DNA from: an uncultured Armatimonadota bacterium
Lineage (GTDB): Bacteria; Armatimonadota; Armatimonadia; Armatimonadales; Armatimonadaceae
Reading direction: 5' to 3'
Length of the DNA stretch: 34,146 nt
NCBI GenBank assembly: GCA_903910385.1
Contig: CAIVZM010000057.1
Location: forward strand, 1-34,146
The notes beneath the pieces were generated by a model. The model saw nothing but the letters and a program-made list of their open reading frames with translations, searched no databases and had not been told where the DNA came from. Positions 8,544 to 15,954 of the stretch are shown one piece after another; position 1 is the first letter of the stretch, and every line of letters starts with the position of its first letter. The translations under genes and the position numbers were made by a program.

Positions 8544-8572
8544 ATTGTAGCATAACTTCCGCTCGGGCGCAA
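8544..8572 (-). promoter_or_regulatory. Promoter of tRNA-Ala
   Basis: On the minus strand TTGCGC (8567-8572) and TACAAT (8544-8549) are 17 bp apart, about 40 nt upstream of the tRNA. Confidence 0.65.
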
Positions 8573-8646
8573 CCCGCTTTAGTCGGCGCAATTCCTAAAT
8601 TGAGAGGAAAACGGCCTCATAGCCTCCGCGAAATCACCTGATTTTC
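8573..8646. other. Divergent intergenic spacer between tRNA promoters
   Basis: This spacer separates the back-to-back promoters of tRNA-Ala and tRNA-Leu. I see no ORF, repeat or hairpin of note in it. The whole gene-poor stretch from 8335 to 8921 is otherwise filled by two tRNAs, their promoters and two terminators. Confidence 0.5.
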
Positions 8647-8675
8647 TTGACAGTTAGCATGGGGCGCCGTACAAT
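8647..8675 (+). promoter_or_regulatory. Promoter of tRNA-Leu
   Basis: A perfect TTGACA (8647-8652) and TACAAT (8670-8675) with 17-bp spacing lie 15 nt before the tRNA 5' end. Confidence 0.85.
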
Positions 8676-8690
8676 CCTCCTGCCGCTTCC

Positions 8691-8772
8691 GCCGAGGTGG
8701 TGAAATTGGCAGACACGCATGTCTCAGAAGCATGTGCCGCAAGGCGTAGGGGTTCAAGTCCCCTCCTCGGCA
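8691..8772 (+). tRNA. tRNA-Leu (anticodon CAG)
   Basis: A class II tRNA of 82 nt: acceptor GCCGAGG/CCTCGGC, anticodon loop CTCAGAA with CAG, a long variable arm TGCCGCAAGGCGT, T-loop GGTTCAAGTCC and discriminator A. CCA is not encoded. Confidence 0.95.
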
Positions 8773-8796
8773 TCCCACCAACCATAATCCGTACCG

Positions 8797-8835
8797 AACT
8801 GAGTCCGACGCACTTGCATCGGACTCAGTTTTTTT
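8797..8835 (+). terminator. Terminator after tRNA-Leu
   Basis: A 12-bp perfect stem (8797-8808 with 8819-8830) with a 10-nt loop runs directly into T7, a textbook intrinsic terminator. Confidence 0.92.
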
Positions 8836-8921
8836 GTAATTTTTCCGTATGAATGGCAGGTATTCCGGTTTTATCTGTCGAAAGATGCGTCCAACGACAT
8901 TATGAGTTAGGTCAAGAGGTC

Positions 8922-10232
8922 ATGGCATTTGGTAAATACAGCTTCGTTCGTTTTTTGCTTATAATCGTTTCTTTCCTTTGTATCGCTCCCCCTGCTACCG
9001 CACAGTTCGCCTCCCTCAATAGTGATCCTCTGTTCCGTATCACCTTGCCGCCGGGAAACCCTTATCGGCCGTCAGGAACCGTCACCTACACAATTGGCGA
9101 AGGATCTCCACGCGCTTTACTGCGTTACAAGGAGGTGACGATCAAGGTTATGCAGGGAGAACGCGAAATACTTTCGGTTCCGACAGATCGCCTACCGATA
9201 CGCTTCAAATGGGACACGACCTACGTTCCAGACGGCAGATATCAGATCCGTGTGGTCGTGACCGAGAAGAACGGCGTCGAGAAAATCGCAGATTACTGCC
9301 GCGCCGATGTCAGTAACGGACCACGCCTGCCCGAACAACCCACTTTACGGACCGCTCTCCCGTTACCGCATCCGAAGTGGAACGCCGCCACGATCCCGTC
9401 TAAACTGGCAGGGGGCGAAACGACGCTCTCGATTACCGACTGGCCATCCAGTGTGCCGGACACCATGACCCCGATTGTCTATGTGTTCAAAGATGGCATC
9501 ATGGTTAACACGCTGGCGGTTGGCCCCAATCCCAGCGGCGGTGACCGGGAATTCGTTATCAATACATCGGACTGGAAGAGCGGGACATACCGCTTTGTCC
9601 TGATGGCTGCGGACCTGGAAACCCGGCGCGAAGAAACCTGCGATGAATTTGTGGCGACGCTCGGCGGGTCAGGAACCAAACCGGCGACCGGGTTGGCTCC
9701 CCTTCCCAAACGGGATCAGTGGATTCCACGCAATGTCCCTTCCAATCTCCCACCCTATCCAACCTACGAACCGGGAGCGAGCAGCGGCGAAATCGAAGCG
9801 GTGAAAAAGAAACGTTTCGAATGGGTGCTGGCGGTAGCGCGAAGCGTCGGCGACCCGCACCCGGAAATTTGCGCGGCGCAGTTCGCGCAGGAGTCCGGAT
9901 GGGGCGAGCATATGTCCGGCGTCAATAATATGTTCGGAATCAAGGCTTCGCCGGGCGAGGATGCTACCGCAAAAGCCACGACCGAGTGGGACGGCAACGG
10001 ACAATATGCCACAACCGATTATTTCAAGAATTACACATCGGTGTACCAATGCATCGTGGATCGTTGCCAGCGATTCCTGAAAAGACCTCACTACGCGAAG
10101 TACTGGACGGCGCGCGGTTCTTCCGCAGCGATCCAGGCGCTTTACGACGGCGGATATTGCACCGATCCGGACTATGTGTCGGCTATTATGAACATCGTGG
10201 ATCGTCAGCAACGGCGCGTGGCGACACGCTAA
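8922..10232 (+). CDS. Exported protein with C-terminal glucosaminidase domain
   Basis: A 436-aa secreted protein. A signal peptide covers residues 1 to about 28 (KYSFVRFLLIIVSFLCIA, then ATAQ as cleavage site). Residues about 35-290 look like two beta-rich domains (GTVTYTIGEGSP, IRFKWDTTYVPDGRYQI, GTYRFVLMAADLETR) joined by a Pro-rich linker. Residues about 305-436 are a mannosyl-glycoprotein endo-beta-N-acetylglucosaminidase/FlgJ-like domain with the putative catalytic E324 in FAQESGWGEH and NNMFGIKAS, expected to cut peptidoglycan glycan strands. I chose ATG 8922, which has AGAGG just upstream and gives a clean signal peptide. An in-frame ATG at 8853 would bury it. The role in wall remodelling is inferred from the domain. 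Confidence 0.85.
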   Translation: MAFGKYSFVRFLLIIVSFLCIAPPATAQFASLNSDPLFRITLPPGNPYRPSGTVTYTIGEGSPRALLRYKEVTIKVMQGEREILSVPTDRLPIRFKWDTTYVPDGRYQIRVVVTEKNGVEKIADYCRADVSNGPRLPEQPTLRTALPLPHPKWNAATIPSKLAGGETTLSITDWPSSVPDTMTPIVYVFKDGIMVNTLAVGPNPSGGDREFVINTSDWKSGTYRFVLMAADLETRREETCDEFVATLGGSGTKPATGLAPLPKRDQWIPRNVPSNLPPYPTYEPGASSGEIEAVKKKRFEWVLAVARSVGDPHPEICAAQFAQESGWGEHMSGVNNMFGIKASPGEDATAKATTEWDGNGQYATTDYFKNYTSVYQCIVDRCQRFLKRPHYAKYWTARGSSAAIQALYDGGYCTDPDYVSAIMNIVDRQQRRVATR

Positions 10233-10285
10233 AGGGTAATGTCGAGGAAAAAAGAGGACTATCTCGGTTACCGTCCCGGTTTTCC

Positions 10286-10314
10286 TTTCCAAACCCTCAA
10301 CGCAGGGCTATAAT
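10286..10314 (+). promoter_or_regulatory. Promoter of aspS
   Basis: TTTCCA (10286-10291) and a perfect TATAAT (10309-10314) are 17 bp apart. Initiation near 10321 would start the RNA about 6 nt before the long leader hairpin. Confidence 0.65.
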
Positions 10315-10326
10315 GCGGGTAATTCG

Positions 10327-10386
10327 GACAGCAGTGAGCGGACAGCGACAAGGATTTATCCCCGACGCTGTCCGCTCACTGCTGTC
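10327..10386 (+). repeat. 21-bp perfect inverted repeat in the aspS leader
   Basis: Positions 10327-10347 and 10366-10386 are exact reverse complements, with an 18-nt loop that can itself form a short GGA/TCC hairpin. No T-run follows, so it is not a normal intrinsic terminator. It lies between the aspS promoter and the ribosome-binding site (CGGGAGTG). See findings. Confidence 0.85.
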
Positions 10387-10411
10387 TGCTGTATGACTTC
10401 GGGAGTGTGCA

Positions 10412-12244
10412 ATGGCGGAACTTAAGGCGTGGCAGAGGACAGTAACGTGCGGGGCGCTTCGGGCGGAGAACGCAGGCGAAGAGGTAACGGTGGCGGGATG
10501 GGCGGAGACGATCCGCGACCATGGCGGCGTGACCTTCATCGATTTGCGTGACCGAACCGGCGTCGTACAGATCGTGGTGGATTTGTCGCGTAATGAAACG
10601 TCCGAGGCGGCGCACGCCGAGGCGCAGAAGATTCGCGCCGAGTACTGTATCTCGGTGCGCGGGCGGGTGGTTCAGCGTATCGCAGGCGCGGAGAATCCCC
10701 ATCTTCCCACCGGAAGTATTGAAGTGGAAGCGCGGGAAATCATTGTCCATAACGCCGCGCGTCCCCTGCCTTTCCAGCTCAACGAAGACACGGTCACCAA
10801 CAATGAGGAAATGCGGATCAAGTACCGCTATCTCGACCTCCGGCGTCCGGCGATGTACCGTAAGATGTGGTTGCGGCACGAAGTCGTGCGGCGCGTCCGT
10901 TCGTATTTCTACAAGAACGATTTTCTGGAAATCGAAACCCCGATGTTAACCAAGTCCTCGCCGGAAGGCGCTCGGGACTATCTGGTTCCCTACCGCCTGG
11001 AACCGGGGCTTTTTTACGCCCTGCCGCAAGCCCCACAACAGTACAAGCAGTTACTCATGGTGTCGGGTATCGAACGCTACTTCCAGATTGCCAAGTGCTT
11101 CCGCGATGAGTCCCAACGCGCCGACCGTCAGCCGGAATTTACCCAGATCGACCTCGAAATGTCGTTCGTCACACAGGACGATATCCTGAACATGGTCGAA
11201 GGACTGATGATCGAAGTCGTGGACGGATTGGCGGAGGAAACGGGCAAGACGATCCTGCACAAGCCATTCCCGCGTATTCCCTACGATGAAGCGATGGCGC
11301 GTTACGGTTCCGACAAACCCGATATCCGCTTCGGTCTGGAGTTGACCGACTGCGGCGCGATTCTGGAAAACACGCAGTTCGCTGTCTTTCAGAATGTCTT
11401 GAAGTCTGGCGGTCTGGTCAAAGCCATCCGGTATCCCGGCGGAGCGAGTCTGCCGCGTTCCGGCATGGATGAACTGGTGAACCTCTCCCGCGAGTTCGGG
11501 GCGAAGGGCTTCGCGTACTTTCTGGTGGACGATGGCGGCGCGGTAACCCGTGGCCCGGTGGCGAAGTTCCTCTCCGACGAAGAAAAAGCGGCGATTGTCA
11601 CGGCGTCCGAAGCGCAACCCGGCGACCTGGTCGGTTTTATCGCCGACACGAAGGAAATGACCAACAAAGTCCTCGACCGACTGCGCCGCCTTATCGGCGA
11701 CAGGCTGGGGCTGATCGACAAATCCAAACTCGCCTATTGCTGGATCACCGATTTCCCGGTCTTTGCGAAGGATGAGGAGACCGGCGGGTGGACGTTCGAG
11801 CATAACCCATTCGCCCTGCCGCAGGAAGGTCATCTGGAGTGGATCGACTCCGACCCGGCGCGAATGCGGGCGTACTGCTACGACATGGTCTGTAATGGCT
11901 ATGAAGCGGCGTCCGGCGCGGTGCGAATCCACAAGCCCGAAGTGCAGGTTGCGATCTTCAAGAAGATGGGCCTCACCGACGAGCAGATCGAAGCGCGGTT
12001 CGGTCACATGCTCGACGCCTTCGCCTTCGGCGCTCCCCCGCACGCCGGAATGGCCCCCGGCCTCGACCGTATGGTGATGCTCCTCACCGACGATGAGAAC
12101 ATCCGCGAAGTCATCGCATTCCCCAAAATGGGCGGTGGTTATGACCCCCTGATGGACGCTCCTGCCACCGTCGAACAGAAGCAGTTAGACGAGTTGGGTC
12201 TCCGCATCATTGAAAAGGAGCCGGAGAAAAAGCAGGTGATTTGA
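10412..12244 (+). CDS. aspS: Aspartate--tRNA ligase (AspRS)
   Basis: Class II synthetase, 610 aa, bacterial type. An N-terminal OB-fold anticodon-binding domain (VAGWAETIRDHGGVTFIDLRD) covers about residues 1-110. Class II motif 2 begins F230-R-D-E and runs into DRQPEFTQIDLE. A GAD-type insertion lies around residues 290-420 (GAKGFAYFLVDDGG). Motif 3 is G550-L-D-R553. The motif 2 loop reads FRDESQRADRQ, where DEDLRADRQ is usual. Whether it is discriminating or also charges tRNA-Asn cannot be told from this window. The start is ATG 10412, with GGGAG about 7 nt upstream. The stop overlaps the start of the next gene as TGATG, implying translational coupling. Confidence 0.98.
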   Translation: MAELKAWQRTVTCGALRAENAGEEVTVAGWAETIRDHGGVTFIDLRDRTGVVQIVVDLSRNETSEAAHAEAQKIRAEYCISVRGRVVQRIAGAENPHLPTGSIEVEAREIIVHNAARPLPFQLNEDTVTNNEEMRIKYRYLDLRRPAMYRKMWLRHEVVRRVRSYFYKNDFLEIETPMLTKSSPEGARDYLVPYRLEPGLFYALPQAPQQYKQLLMVSGIERYFQIAKCFRDESQRADRQPEFTQIDLEMSFVTQDDILNMVEGLMIEVVDGLAEETGKTILHKPFPRIPYDEAMARYGSDKPDIRFGLELTDCGAILENTQFAVFQNVLKSGGLVKAIRYPGGASLPRSGMDELVNLSREFGAKGFAYFLVDDGGAVTRGPVAKFLSDEEKAAIVTASEAQPGDLVGFIADTKEMTNKVLDRLRRLIGDRLGLIDKSKLAYCWITDFPVFAKDEETGGWTFEHNPFALPQEGHLEWIDSDPARMRAYCYDMVCNGYEAASGAVRIHKPEVQVAIFKKMGLTDEQIEARFGHMLDAFAFGAPPHAGMAPGLDRMVMLLTDDENIREVIAFPKMGGGYDPLMDAPATVEQKQLDELGLRIIEKEPEKKQVI

Positions 12245-12978
12245 TGGAGATTTTCCCAGCAATCTTACTTGCAGAATGGTTGGGCAAGGTTCCGTCGATG
12301 AGCGAAATCGTCGAACTGGAAAACGCCCGCCTTGCTGGGGAGTTTCGGCTTGCTCACGGCCCCAAACAGCAGGAAATCATTTCGCTGACGATTGACGGTA
12401 AGCGGGCGTTAGCATTATTGGCGAATGGAGAGACACTCCCGCTAACGCCATCGCGCCTCTGTGACGAATTATGGAGGGTAGATGAGTCATGGGAACCCCA
12501 AACCCTCGGCCCGAAGGATTCCCAGATGGTTGGGACAGCGGGCGTCTATTATGTTATGTCGCAACTGGCATTCCGTGGCTTCCATGCCGCCGCAACGCAT
12601 GGTAATGCGCCCCATGTTGATATCCTTGTCGCAACGGCGGACGGCGGCAAGGCAATTTCCATTCAGGTTAAGCCGACAAAGTGGGCAGAGCGGCGACGGG
12701 GTCGCGGCGCAGGCAAAGTTCCTCAAGAGCTGCAATTTCCTTTTGGCAGCAAGGCGGCTCGGGCTAACCAGAGCGACCTCTTTTTCGCGTTCGTGGATTT
12801 GGGAGGATTTGGTGGGGATGGTAAGCCCGATGTCTACATTATGCCATCCTCGTTCGTCCATGACTATGTTCGTTTAAGGGGGTATGCGGCAGATGTTATC
12901 TGGCTTTCTATCAGGATCGCAGACGCTGCCCCTTACAAAGGGGCTTGGTCACTGTTAGAATATGCGTTGACGAGATAA
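12244..12978 (+). CDS. Hypothetical protein with PD-(D/E)XK-like nuclease fold signature
   Basis: A 244-aa protein of no firmly recognised family. Residues 97-143 have the layout of a PD-(D/E)XK restriction-type fold: GTAGVYYVMSQLAFRGF is a typical first helix, HVD126 supplies the acidic residue, and IQ141-V-K143 gives the QxK variant of the (D/E)XK pair. The next stretch is Arg/Lys-rich (WAERRRGRGAGK), suiting nucleic-acid contact. The first 95 residues are not recognised. ATG 12244 overlaps the aspS stop; ATG 12298 is an alternative start. The coupling to aspS and to a ribbon-helix-helix gene 3 nt downstream suggests a small accessory module. Nuclease activity is inferred, not shown. Confidence 0.6.
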   Translation: MEIFPAILLAEWLGKVPSMSEIVELENARLAGEFRLAHGPKQQEIISLTIDGKRALALLANGETLPLTPSRLCDELWRVDESWEPQTLGPKDSQMVGTAGVYYVMSQLAFRGFHAAATHGNAPHVDILVATADGGKAISIQVKPTKWAERRRGRGAGKVPQELQFPFGSKAARANQSDLFFAFVDLGGFGGDGKPDVYIMPSSFVHDYVRLRGYAADVIWLSIRIADAAPYKGAWSLLEYALTR

Positions 12979-12981
12979 AAC

Positions 12982-13323
12982 ATGAGAACGATAACCATAA
13001 CCCTACCTGACGCAATCGCTGAAGAATTGGAAGCGGACGCGAAAACTTCCGGGCGGAGCCTTGCGGATTTCGCCGGGGAGAAGTTCGCCATCGCTTACAA
13101 CGCCGTCCCGACGTTGCTACCGGGTGACGGCGCTCCGAATACGAAGTGGGTGGATGGCAAACCCGTTTATGTCCGCCCGGATACTCCCCCGGCGTGGCTG
13201 ACGCAAATTGAGCCAGAGAATCCGCCGACGGATGGTACAAACGGTCTGCACCGTATCGTGGGGCAATGGCCCGGCGACGAAACCGATGAAGAAATAGAGG
13301 CGGCATTGGAACGGCTATCGTGA
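12982..13323 (+). CDS. Small protein with N-terminal ribbon-helix-helix-like segment
   Basis: 113 aa. The first 45 residues (RTITITLPDAIAEELEADA, then SGRSLADFAGEKF) match the CopG/Arc ribbon-helix-helix pattern: a beta strand of alternating residues followed by two helices. This is typical of antitoxins and small DNA-binding regulators. The rest is Pro-rich and acidic at its end (DETDEEIEAALERL). It begins 3 nt after the PD-(D/E)XK-like gene and its stop overlaps the start of a 35-codon ORF. An antitoxin role is possible, but no recognised toxin is beside it. Confidence 0.65.
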   Translation: MRTITITLPDAIAEELEADAKTSGRSLADFAGEKFAIAYNAVPTLLPGDGAPNTKWVDGKPVYVRPDTPPAWLTQIEPENPPTDGTNGLHRIVGQWPGDETDEEIEAALERLS

Positions 13324-13427
13324 GAAAGCCCGCGCCACAACCGCCACTCTATCAGCCGGATACCAACGATTTCGACCATTTAAACGATCTTTTTCTCACA
13401 CGCATCTGGATTGACCCGAAACAATGA
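13320..13427 (+). CDS. Possible 35-aa small protein overlapping the RHH gene
   Basis: GTG at 13320 overlaps the preceding stop as GTGA and opens a 35-codon frame ending at TGA 13425-13427. The peptide begins MRKPAPQPP and ends IWIDPKQ. The overlap style matches neighbouring translationally coupled genes and fills the gap before the GNAT gene. No family is recognised, and the frame is short enough to occur by chance. Confidence 0.35.
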   Translation: MRKPAPQPPLYQPDTNDFDHLNDLFLTRIWIDPKQ

Positions 13428-13443
13428 CTGAGGAATCATTTCT

Positions 13444-13890
13444 GTGGCTATAGGATTCTTCGAGCGGGAGATGACCGAGGCGGAGTTCGCTCGGATGAAT
13501 GCTGGATTCGATGAGCACACGATAGAACATCACAATCCGATTCAGACCTCGGAGCGGCATGGCTTTGTGGTCACGGACGGCGATTTGTTCGTCGGATGCT
13601 CCAGCGGACTTGCCTATAAGAACGGCGCAGACTACAACGGATGGTTCTATCTGAGCGATCTGTTTGTCGAAAAGGCGTACCGGGGGCAGGGGATCGGCGC
13701 GACGCTTCTGGCAAAACTGGAAGAAAAGGTCGCATCGCTCGGCGTGCAACACATCTGGACGGAAACGGCAGGCTACGAAGCGCCGGGATTCTATCTTCGA
13801 CAGGGTTATTCCGTCCTTTACGAACAGGAAAACTGGTACGCGACGGGGCATCACCGGGTTATCCTGAGAAAGACGCTTGAGGCGAAATAG
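13444..13890 (+). CDS. GNAT-family N-acetyltransferase
   Basis: 148 aa, a complete single GNAT domain that transfers an acetyl group from acetyl-CoA. The acetyl-CoA pyrophosphate loop is R80-G-Q-G-I-G-A in AYRGQGIGATLL, preceded by the FYLSDLFV strand. GFYLRQGYSVLYE is the usual C-terminal motif B region. The substrate is unknown. The start is GTG 13444, with TGAGGA upstream. The stop TAG shares its G with the GTG start of the methyltransferase, so the two are probably translated together. Confidence 0.88.
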   Translation: MAIGFFEREMTEAEFARMNAGFDEHTIEHHNPIQTSERHGFVVTDGDLFVGCSSGLAYKNGADYNGWFYLSDLFVEKAYRGQGIGATLLAKLEEKVASLGVQHIWTETAGYEAPGFYLRQGYSVLYEQENWYATGHHRVILRKTLEAK

Positions 13891-14696
13891 TGGACGATGT
13901 CGCCCGGTTCAATATCGACCGATGGCAAACTCTTGTGGAGGCGAACGCTCCCTTTACCCGTCCCTTACTGAATCTGGATGCAGAGACGGCGCGGGAACGG
14001 TTTGACCTGGAAGGGTTATTCGCCGATCTGACGGGGAAGGATGTCCTGTGCCTTGCCGGAGCGGGCGGTCAGCAGTCGGCGGCTTTCGCTATTCTGGGAG
14101 CGCAGGTGACCGTGTTCGACCTCTCGGAAGCGCAATTGAATCGCGACCGGGAAGCGGCGGCGCACTATCAAATTCCGATTCAGACAGTACAGGGAGATAT
14201 GCGCGATTTGTCCGGGTTCGCCCCGGCATCGTTCGATCTGGTCTATCAACCCTATTCCCTCGGCTTTGTACCGGATGCCCGTGTCGTCTTTGCCGAAGTG
14301 GCGCGAACATTGCGCCCCGGCGGAATGTATTTCTTTGCGATGCACAACCCGTTTTATTGCGGGTTGTCCGAAGCGCACTGGAGCGGCGACGGCTATTCCC
14401 TGAAATTGCCGTATACCGATGGCGCAAGAGTGAGCATACCCGACCCGGAATGGGTCTATTCCCAGAGCGAAGCCGCAAGCGTTCCCGCAAATCACGGGCA
14501 GCGAGAATCACGGGAATACCGACAAACTCTGGGCAAGGTGATGAATAGTCTGATCGGGATGGGATTTTCTCTGGCGCATTTTTCGGACACGCGGGATTTC
14601 ACCGGCGATTCCGAGGCGGAACCGGGTACATGGGATCATTTCATTTCCATCGCTCCGCCCTGGCTGGCGTTCTGGTGGCGTTACGAACCCGTGTAA
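13890..14696 (+). CDS. Class I SAM-dependent methyltransferase
   Basis: 268 aa. A Rossmann-like methyltransferase domain covers about residues 45-155. Motif I is VLCLAGAGGQ (52-61), motif II ends in VFDLSEAQL, GDMRDL is the adenine-side acidic motif, and RTLRPGGMYFFAM is the post-III strand. This pattern matches ubiquinone/menaquinone-like and small-molecule methyltransferases (Methyltransf_11 type). The substrate is unknown. The C-terminal third (YSLKLPYTDGARVSIPDPEW) is likely the substrate-binding part. The start GTG 13890 overlaps the GNAT stop by one base. Confidence 0.85.
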   Translation: MDDVARFNIDRWQTLVEANAPFTRPLLNLDAETARERFDLEGLFADLTGKDVLCLAGAGGQQSAAFAILGAQVTVFDLSEAQLNRDREAAAHYQIPIQTVQGDMRDLSGFAPASFDLVYQPYSLGFVPDARVVFAEVARTLRPGGMYFFAMHNPFYCGLSEAHWSGDGYSLKLPYTDGARVSIPDPEWVYSQSEAASVPANHGQRESREYRQTLGKVMNSLIGMGFSLAHFSDTRDFTGDSEAEPGTWDHFISIAPPWLAFWWRYEPV

Positions 14697-14734
14697 ATAC
14701 AATCCCGGTAAAGGAAAACGCCCTCGAATTCGAG

Positions 14735-14740
14735 TATAAT
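14735..14740 (+). promoter_or_regulatory. -10 box upstream of the HAF-repeat gene
   Basis: A perfect TATAAT lies 37 nt before ATG 14778, just after a CTCGAATTCGAG palindrome. No clear -35 hexamer was found. Confidence 0.45.
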
Positions 14741-14777
14741 CACAACGGTCAATACCATACTTTTCTGAAGGTGATTT

Positions 14778-15860
14778 ATGCAATCAGGCAGTTCCCTATC
14801 ATCGGGCGTGCGCAGAAATATGATCACGCTATGCCGCATTACGGTAGCGGTGACATTTGTCCTGCTTGCCCTTGCCTTTCTAAATGAGAGAGGGAAACTC
14901 CGACGAACGACGCTGACATCAACGGCGCGACCTTCGTATGATTTGCAGATTGCCACCCTCCCGGGTTTTCCCTTCAGTAGCGTCACTGCGTTGAACAATC
15001 AGGGAACGGCGGTCGGTATAGCCTGGACCGAGGAAATGGACGAGATTCATTCGTTCATCTGGCGGGACGGTAAAGCGGTCGAATTGAAGCGCCCGAGCGG
15101 CATACGCCATTGTATTGCCGTCGATATCAATGACCGGGGCGATGTTGTCGGGGCGGGAATGAAGGACAGTGGTCCTGTCGTCGGAATTATCTGGGGCGCG
15201 GATCGAAAAACAACGATTATTGCGCTTAAAAATCAGATGGTCTTTCCGCAGAGCATCAATAACGCCGGAACGGTTTCAGGCCTTTATCAGACCACAGAAA
15301 GCGACAGCGCCCTCAAGGGGTTTCTCTGGACTGCAGGTAAACTGCGTGAGATCGGCGCGTTTCAGCCCCTTTCTCTCAATGATGCGGACGATATGGCAGG
15401 CGTTCGATTTACCGGCGCGGGCGAGAAATCACGCATCGAACCGGTCCTTTATCAAAAAGATAAAAGGTTGACAATCCTTCCCCGACCTCGCGGATTCGAT
15501 CATGGCCTGGCATACGATATCAACAGTCGCAGCGATTGTGTCGGCGGCGTTTTCGGGCAAGAAACGACTATTCAAGCGGTACTCTGGGAAAGCGGCAAAG
15601 CGCGGTTTCTCTCCTCCCGTCCCTCACTCGCCTACGGCGTAAACGATGCCGGACAGGCGGTCGGTCTCGCCGTGCGCGATTTTTATTACGAAGCAGCCCT
15701 TTGGGATGGTAAGCAGGAAATTTTTCTCAATGACACTGTTTCTCGCCGCGCCGGATGGAATCTTTTTGCCGCAATTCGTGTGAACCAACGCGGACAAATC
15801 GTCGGTTTGGCGACTAAAGGCGATTTATCGCAGGGTTTTCTCCTGACTCCACGAAAATAG
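14778..15860 (+). CDS. Membrane-anchored or secreted HAF-type repeat protein
   Basis: 360 aa. A hydrophobic segment at about residues 14-34 (MITLCRITVAVTFVLLALAF) is a signal anchor or signal peptide. The rest is built of about seven repeats, each with a core like ALNNQGTAVG, DINDRGDVVG, INNAGTVSG, LNDADDMAG, DINSRSDCVG, VNDAGQAVG and VNQRGQIVG. They start near residues 70, 115, 160, 202, 246, 287 and 335. This is the pattern of the HAF extracellular repeat, and a period of 42-48 residues repeated seven times suggests a beta-propeller. The function is unknown. ATG 14778 has AAGGTGA a few nt upstream; ATG 14820 is possible. Confidence 0.75.
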   Translation: MQSGSSLSSGVRRNMITLCRITVAVTFVLLALAFLNERGKLRRTTLTSTARPSYDLQIATLPGFPFSSVTALNNQGTAVGIAWTEEMDEIHSFIWRDGKAVELKRPSGIRHCIAVDINDRGDVVGAGMKDSGPVVGIIWGADRKTTIIALKNQMVFPQSINNAGTVSGLYQTTESDSALKGFLWTAGKLREIGAFQPLSLNDADDMAGVRFTGAGEKSRIEPVLYQKDKRLTILPRPRGFDHGLAYDINSRSDCVGGVFGQETTIQAVLWESGKARFLSSRPSLAYGVNDAGQAVGLAVRDFYYEAALWDGKQEIFLNDTVSRRAGWNLFAAIRVNQRGQIVGLATKGDLSQGFLLTPRK

Positions 15861-15954
15861 GCAGAAAACAAGCCATATCAAAGCGCGAAAAATAGGGAAG
15901 TTTCGGGTATAACGGCGTATCACTCCGCGAGTTCAGCGCGTACAGGAGCCTTCG

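Noticed and set aside
8853-8921. Upstream ATG extending the glucosaminidase protein by 23 residues
   Set aside because: The extension is polar and would bury an obvious signal peptide; ATG 8922 has a ribosome site and a proper N-terminus.
10327-10386. aspS leader palindrome as a rho-independent terminator of the glucosaminidase gene
   Set aside because: No T-run follows on either strand and the aspS -10 box lies upstream of it, so it belongs to the aspS leader.
11051-12043. 330-codon minus-strand frame inside aspS
   Set aside because: Shadow of aspS, which is unambiguous from its class II motifs.
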